Shown here piece after piece: positions 28,470-32,716 of a stretch of DNA of 32,716 nucleotides. The stretch's first letter is position 1; every line of letters begins with the position of its first letter. The DNA is from Paludibacteraceae bacterium (GTDB lineage Bacteria; Bacteroidota; Bacteroidia; Bacteroidales; Paludibacteraceae), in assembly GCA_017632345.1 (NCBI GenBank), contig JAGBRL010000032.1, positions 1 to 32,716 on the forward strand, written 5' to 3'. The notes beneath the pieces are model-generated. The model was given only the letters and a program-made list of their open reading frames with translations. It had not been told where the DNA came from and made no database searches. The position numbers were made by a program, and so were the translations under genes.

Positions 28470-31400
28470 ATGGGCAAGAAATTTGCAGAGTATTCAAATT
28501 TCAACCTCTCTGAGATAAACAAAGAGGTTTTGAAGCAGTGGGATGAGAAAGACATCTTCCGCAAGAGTGTAGAGACACGAGAAGGAGCTCCCTCTTTCGT
28601 CTTTTTCGAAGGGCCTCCGTCGGCAAACGGTATGCCGGGCATTCACCATGTAATGGCACGTTCTATAAAGGACATTTTCTGCCGTTACAAATCGATGAAA
28701 GGTTTTCAGGTTAAGCGAAAAGCTGGCTGGGACACTCACGGTTTGCCGGTAGAACTTAGTGTGGAAAAGGAACTTGGTATCACAAAGGAGGATATTGGCA
28801 AGAAGATTTCTGTTGATGATTATAACGACGCGTGCCGAAAGAATGTGATGAAGTTCACGCGTGAGTGGGAAGACCTGACTCGCAAGATGGGTTATTGGGT
28901 TGACATGAACGACCCATACATCACGTATGATAACAAATATATAGAAACGCTCTGGTTTTTGCTTAAAGACTTGTACAAAAAAGGTTATTTGTACAAGGGC
29001 TATACAATTCAGCCATATTCGCCAGCGGCGGGCACAGGTCTTAGCTCTCATGAGCTGAACCAGCCTGGCTGTTACAGAGATGTGAAAGACACTACTTGTG
29101 TGGCACAGTTTAAGGCGAAGAGCGAATTGCCTTCTGTTTCCGAAAAATGGGGCGACGTTTATTTCCTCGCTTGGACTACTACGCCATGGACGCTCTCTTC
29201 TAATACGGCTCTTTGTGTCGGCCCTAAGATTAAATATGTGGCTGTGCAGTCTTACAATCCTTACACAGGAGTGCCTGCAACTTTTGTGCTTGCAAAAGAT
29301 TTGCTTAACGCTCATTTCAACCCTAAGGCTGCCGATTTGGCGCTTGAAGACTATAAGCAGGGCGATAAGCTTGTGCCGTTCAAAGTGGTTGCTGAGTACG
29401 ACGGCTCGCAACTTGTGGGGCTTGAATATGAGCAGCTTATAAAGTGGATCACGCCGGAGAATGCAGACAAGGCGTTTCGTGTGATTCCGGGCGATTATGT
29501 GACAACCGAAGATGGTACTGGTATCGTTCATATCGCGCCTACATTTGGTGCGGACGACGCAAAGGTGGCGAAGGATGCTGGTATTCCGCCGCTTCAGCTT
29601 GTTGACAAATTCGGTAATCTTCGTCCGTCTGTTGACTTGACTGGTAAATTTTACTTGCTTGAAGATTTGGACGCAGATTATGTGAAGAGCCATGTCAATG
29701 TTGATGAGTACAAGAAGTTCGAAGGACGTTTTGTGAAGAATGCCTACGACCCTAATTTGACTGAGAAGGACGAGACTCTTGATGTGGCTATTTGCATGGA
29801 ACTGAAGGTGAACAACCTTGCTTTCAAGATTGAAAAGCATACTCACAATTATCCTCATTGCTGGCGTACTGACAAGCCGGTGCTTTATTATCCGCTTGAT
29901 AGCTGGTTTATAAGGTCAACGGCTGCTCGCGACAAGATGATCGAGCTTAACAATACTATCAACTGGAAGCCTGAATCTACAGGTTCGGGACGTTTTGGAA
30001 AGTGGCTCGAAAATCTTAACGACTGGAACTTGTCGCGTTCTCGTTACTGGGGAACTCCGCTGCCTATCTGGCGTACGGAAGACGGGTCGGAAGAGATGTG
30101 CATCGGCTCTGTCGAAGAGCTTATCTCTGAGATTGAAAAGTCTATCGACAAAGGGTTCATGAAGGAAAATCCTTACAAAAACTTTAAGGTTGGCGACTAT
30201 TCTGCTGAAAATTACAGCGTTAAGAATATAGACTTGCATCGTCCTTATGTGGACGGCATTGTGCTTGTCTCTCCTAAAGGTCAGCCGATGAAACGTGAGC
30301 TTGACCTTATTGACGTGTGGTTTGACTCTGGCGCTATGCCTTACGCTCAGCTACATTATCCGTTTGAAAATAAGGAACTTATAGATGGTGGTGTCCGTTT
30401 CCCTGCAGATTTTATTTCTGAGGGTGTTGACCAGACTCGCGGTTGGTTCTTTACGCTTCACGCAATATCAACTATGGTGAAGGGCAGTGTGGCGTTTAAG
30501 AATGTGATTTCTAACGGTCTTGTGCTGGATAAGAACGGAAACAAGATGTCTAAGCGCCTTGGCAATGCGGTTGACGCTTTTGATACAATAGAGAAGTTCG
30601 GTTCCGACCCGTTGCGCTGGTATATGATTACAAATGCCTCTCCGTGGGATAACTTGAAGTTTGACACTGAAGGTATTGAAGAGGTTAGACGCAAGTTCTT
30701 CGGCACGTTGTACAATACTTATTCATTCTTCGCTCTTTATGCAAATGTGGACTCTTTTGACTTTTCTCAGAAAGAGATTCCGTTGGAAGAGCGTCCGGAA
30801 ATTGACCGCTGGATTATCTCTCTACTTAACTCGCTTGTTAAGACTGTGGATGCTTGCTATGAAGAGTATGAGCCTACAAAAGCCGGTCGTGCGATTGCAG
30901 ATTTTGTGGGCGACAACTTGAGTAACTGGTACGTGCGTCTCAACCGCAAACGTTTCTGGGGCGGCACTTTGAATGATGATAAACTGGCGGCTTATCAGAC
31001 TCTTTACACTTGTCTTGAAACGGTGGCTCGCCTGATGGCGCCTATCGCTCCGTTCTTTGCAGACCGTCTGTTCCTTGACTTGAACAGCGCTACAGGTAAA
31101 GATAAGAGCGAGTCTGTGCATCTTGCTAAATTCCCTGAAGCGGACGAGTCTGTGATTGATAAGAATTTGGAGGCAAGAATGCAGCTTGCTCAGGAAATAT
31201 CGTCTATGACCTTGGCTCTGCGCAAGAAGGTGAACATCAAGGTTCGTCAGCCGCTTGCCTCGATTATGATTCCTGTGCTTGACAACTCTCTGCAGAAGAA
31301 TGTTGAGGCTGTGAAGGATTTGATTATGAACGAGGTGAATGTTAAGGCCATAAACTTTGTTGACGATTCTGCCGGAATATTGGTTAAGCGTATCAAGCCT

Positions 31401-31904
31401 GACTTTAAGAAACTTGGCCCTAAGTGCGGCAAGAACATGAAGTCTGTCGCCGCTATGTTGCAGGAACTTTCGCAAGAAGGCATTGCAGAGCTGGAGAAGA
31501 ACGGACAGTATGTGCTTAACATAGGCGACCAGCAGGTGGTTGTTGAAAAATGTGATGTGGAAATTCAGTCTGAAGATATTCCGGGCTGGCTTGTGGCGAG
31601 CAACGACAATCTAACAATCGCGCTTGATGTGACAATTACGGAAGAGTTGCGCCAAGAAGGTGTTGCTCGTGAGTTTGTGAACCGTATTCAGAACATACGC
31701 AAGGCAAATGGCTACGATATCACAGACAAGATTCTTGTCAAGATAGAGAAGCTGGATGCGGTTAATGCTGCCGTGGAAGCCTTTGGTGACTATATCAGTT
31801 CGCAAACTCTTGCAAATGAGATAATCTTGGTTGACAAGATAGACAACGCTACAGAATTGGATTTTGATGATTACAAGGTGAATATCTTTGTGGAGAAGGC
31901 GTAA
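28470..31904 (+). CDS. ileS: Isoleucine--tRNA ligase, long type with GIHH signature
   Basis: A 1144-residue class I synthetase that charges tRNA-Ile. The first signature motif, normally HIGH, reads G57-I-H-H60 in PPSANGMPGIHHVMAR, so residues 1 and 3 are exchanged. The second signature is KMSKR at 692-696. Family segments KAGWDTHGLPVE, AWTTTPWTLSSNTA (editing domain), DVWFDSGAMPYAQ and EGVDQTRGWFF are intact. The C-terminal part (from about 850) is the helical anticodon domain plus an extension (IALDVTITEELRQEGVAREFVNRIQ) typical of the eukaryote-like long IleRS (type 2). Such enzymes are generally less sensitive to mupirocin. Length and frame are normal; a strong terminator follows. Confidence 0.98.
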   Translation: MGKKFAEYSNFNLSEINKEVLKQWDEKDIFRKSVETREGAPSFVFFEGPPSANGMPGIHHVMARSIKDIFCRYKSMKGFQVKRKAGWDTHGLPVELSVEKELGITKEDIGKKISVDDYNDACRKNVMKFTREWEDLTRKMGYWVDMNDPYITYDNKYIETLWFLLKDLYKKGYLYKGYTIQPYSPAAGTGLSSHELNQPGCYRDVKDTTCVAQFKAKSELPSVSEKWGDVYFLAWTTTPWTLSSNTALCVGPKIKYVAVQSYNPYTGVPATFVLAKDLLNAHFNPKAADLALEDYKQGDKLVPFKVVAEYDGSQLVGLEYEQLIKWITPENADKAFRVIPGDYVTTEDGTGIVHIAPTFGADDAKVAKDAGIPPLQLVDKFGNLRPSVDLTGKFYLLEDLDADYVKSHVNVDEYKKFEGRFVKNAYDPNLTEKDETLDVAICMELKVNNLAFKIEKHTHNYPHCWRTDKPVLYYPLDSWFIRSTAARDKMIELNNTINWKPESTGSGRFGKWLENLNDWNLSRSRYWGTPLPIWRTEDGSEEMCIGSVEELISEIEKSIDKGFMKENPYKNFKVGDYSAENYSVKNIDLHRPYVDGIVLVSPKGQPMKRELDLIDVWFDSGAMPYAQLHYPFENKELIDGGVRFPADFISEGVDQTRGWFFTLHAISTMVKGSVAFKNVISNGLVLDKNGNKMSKRLGNAVDAFDTIEKFGSDPLRWYMITNASPWDNLKFDTEGIEEVRRKFFGTLYNTYSFFALYANVDSFDFSQKEIPLEERPEIDRWIISLLNSLVKTVDACYEEYEPTKAGRAIADFVGDNLSNWYVRLNRKRFWGGTLNDDKLAAYQTLYTCLETVARLMAPIAPFFADRLFLDLNSATGKDKSESVHLAKFPEADESVIDKNLEARMQLAQEISSMTLALRKKVNIKVRQPLASIMIPVLDNSLQKNVEAVKDLIMNEVNVKAINFVDDSAGILVKRIKPDFKKLGPKCGKNMKSVAAMLQELSQEGIAELEKNGQYVLNIGDQQVVVEKCDVEIQSEDIPGWLVASNDNLTIALDVTITEELRQEGVAREFVNRIQNIRKANGYDITDKILVKIEKLDAVNAAVEAFGDYISSQTLANEIILVDKIDNATELDFDDYKVNIFVEKA

Positions 31905-31923
31905 GTATATACGAAAACTAAAG

Positions 31924-31957
31924 GAGGGTGTGTCATTTGATGCACCCTCTTTTTTTT
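31924..31957 (+). terminator. Rho-independent terminator of ileS
   Basis: GAGGGTGT (31924-31931) pairs with GCACCCTC (31942-31949), with one G-T pair, followed by eight T. Confidence 0.9.
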
Positions 31958-32151
31958 AGGGGGCTATAAATTCACTTCGAGTAAACTGCTGAGCGAAAGA
32001 AGAGGGCAGTGCGGGCATTGAGACCGACTGACAATCAGTAAGTTGCCGAAATAAATCAAAATGTGTAGAAAAGTTTATCACCCCACAATTTGTACGTCTT
32101 AATTATAAACGGTGAATTTATAGAACTCACCTATATAGAGTTCCGCACTTG

Positions 32152-32716
32152 TCAGTTCACCAGCCGCTCAATCTTGCAACTGTGCTCCTTCGTCTTTTCG
32201 TCGTAATTCACGCCTACAAAAAGCAAATCGCCTTTGTAATTATTGAGAGCCTGACAGTAGTTTTTGTCCTTTATCTGTTGAAGCGCGCTTCCTGCACTTT
32301 TGTTATGTTTTAGTTCAATTACCATAGCAGGGATGTTGGGCAAGTATGGTATTAGTACCAAGTCTGCATAGCCTTTCCCTGTCGGCAACTCTTTGAAGAG
32401 AGTGTAGCGGGTGTTGGCGTAGAAATAAGCCAAGCAAATTGCGCTTTGGAAGCAATGCTCGTCATTGTAAGTCAACGGGTTTGTCACCTCTGTGTGGGCT
32501 GCGTCGAGAGCACGAGCCACAGCCTCCTCGTTGCCTTCGACGGTTGCGTCGAGGAGCTTTTTGGAGGCGTTGATGATTTCCATAATTGGGGCGTAATTCT
32601 CCTCGTCATCAATAGAATTTACCCACTCTTGACGAACCTCCTCGTTCGGAATGCGGCAAGTTTTATCTTTTCTGTTGTACGAGAGATAACCCAAGTGAAT
32701 AAGGTATGTGAAAGCG
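32152..32716 (-). CDS. C-terminal part of AAA-ATPase-like protein with PD-(D/E)xK nuclease domain, 5' end off the window
   Basis: The frame is open to the right edge (upstream residues read AFTYLIHLGYLSYN), so the start is outside the window. The TTG at 32694 is not the real start. The visible 188 codons match the C-terminus of the large Bacteroidales family that joins an AAA-ATPase-like region (PF09820) to a PDDEXK_9 domain (PF08011). The LIHLGYLSY segment, the YNDEHCFQSAICLAYFY region, then the nuclease core with Asp in GYADLVLIP and E-x-K in VIELKHNK are visible. QALNNYKGDLLFVGVNYDEK follows. Copies are usually numerous per genome; their role is not established. Confidence 0.85.
   Translation of the reverse strand, partial: AFTYLIHLGYLSYNRKDKTCRIPNEEVRQEWVNSIDDEENYAPIMEIINASKKLLDATVEGNEEAVARALDAAHTEVTNPLTYNDEHCFQSAICLAYFYANTRYTLFKELPTGKGYADLVLIPYLPNIPAMVIELKHNKSAGSALQQIKDKNYCQALNNYKGDLLFVGVNYDEKTKEHSCKIERLVN

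Noticed and set aside
28494..29858. 454-codon minus-strand ORF opposite ileS
   Set aside because: It is a long shadow of a codon-biased gene; the translated text has no domain and the plus strand encodes IleRS without doubt.
32123..32143. Inverted repeat GAACTC...GAGTTC near the end of the AAA-ATPase gene
   Set aside because: Six base pairs with a nine-base AT-rich loop and no T-run in either direction are not enough for a terminator or operator call.
1..32716. CRISPR array, defence island or prophage
   Set aside because: No regularly spaced direct repeats, cas-like, phage structural or toxin-antitoxin genes are seen. The PD-(D/E)xK protein at the right edge belongs to a common family not known to be defensive.

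Overview
The window looks like a chromosomal segment of a Bacteroidota bacterium, most likely a member of the Bacteroidales that degrades plant fibre. Four lines of evidence support this. Most recognisable promoters carry the phylum's TAnnTTTG -7 box instead of an E. coli -10. Three secreted proteins end in type IX secretion (T9SS) sorting domains. The IleRS is of the long type with a GIHH signature. An ISAon1/ISL3-like transposon and an NfnAB pair are typical of the group. I cannot assign a genus.

Layout. 1-1333: one end of an insertion sequence on the minus strand, with a two-ORF transposase whose C-terminus lies off the window. 1389-2468: an unrecognised protein with an N-terminal four-cysteine knuckle. 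2568-2819: tRNA-Lys(CTT) and tRNA-Ser(TGA) behind a textbook Bacteroidota promoter. 3056-5329: a CDF metal exporter and an aldehyde dehydrogenase 12 bp apart. 5604-8348: a large T9SS type B surface protein with a row of Cys/GCDS modules. 8450-9811: hisS. 10128-13409: a giant polytopic DUF2339 protein. 13541-16096 (minus): a secreted double esterase (SGNH/CE6-like plus CE1-like) with Ig and CBM6 domains. 16387-17589: carboxynorspermidine dehydrogenase. 17735-18525: a metal permease of the SO_0444 type that appears to have lost its first half and is split by a frameshift, followed by an HMA metal-binding domain. 18910-23589: an apparent operon of two SGNH proteins and one MBOAT acyltransferase. 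23773-26080: nfnA-nfnB. 26184-28148 (minus): a clan GH-A glycoside hydrolase with CBM6 and a sorting domain. 28470-31904: ileS. 32152-32716 (minus): the C-terminal end of an AAA-ATPase/PD-(D/E)xK protein.

How the genes work together. The two minus-strand enzymes share closely similar CBM6 and C-terminal sorting modules. They look like parts of one secreted system acting on an acetylated or feruloylated plant polysaccharide such as xylan, although they are 10 kb apart. The SGNH-SGNH-MBOAT cassette should instead add acetyl groups to a polymer of the cell itself. The remaining genes are housekeeping: two aminoacyl-tRNA synthetases, two tRNAs, NADH/NADPH/ferredoxin balancing and polyamine synthesis.

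I do not see a clearly new defence or mobile system. The best leads are the collapsed permease, the terminator-like hairpin between the nfnA promoter and its start codon, the GGS variant in the acetylation cassette, the unassigned glycoside hydrolase and the zinc-knuckle protein. All assignments come from reading motifs by eye; no search was run.
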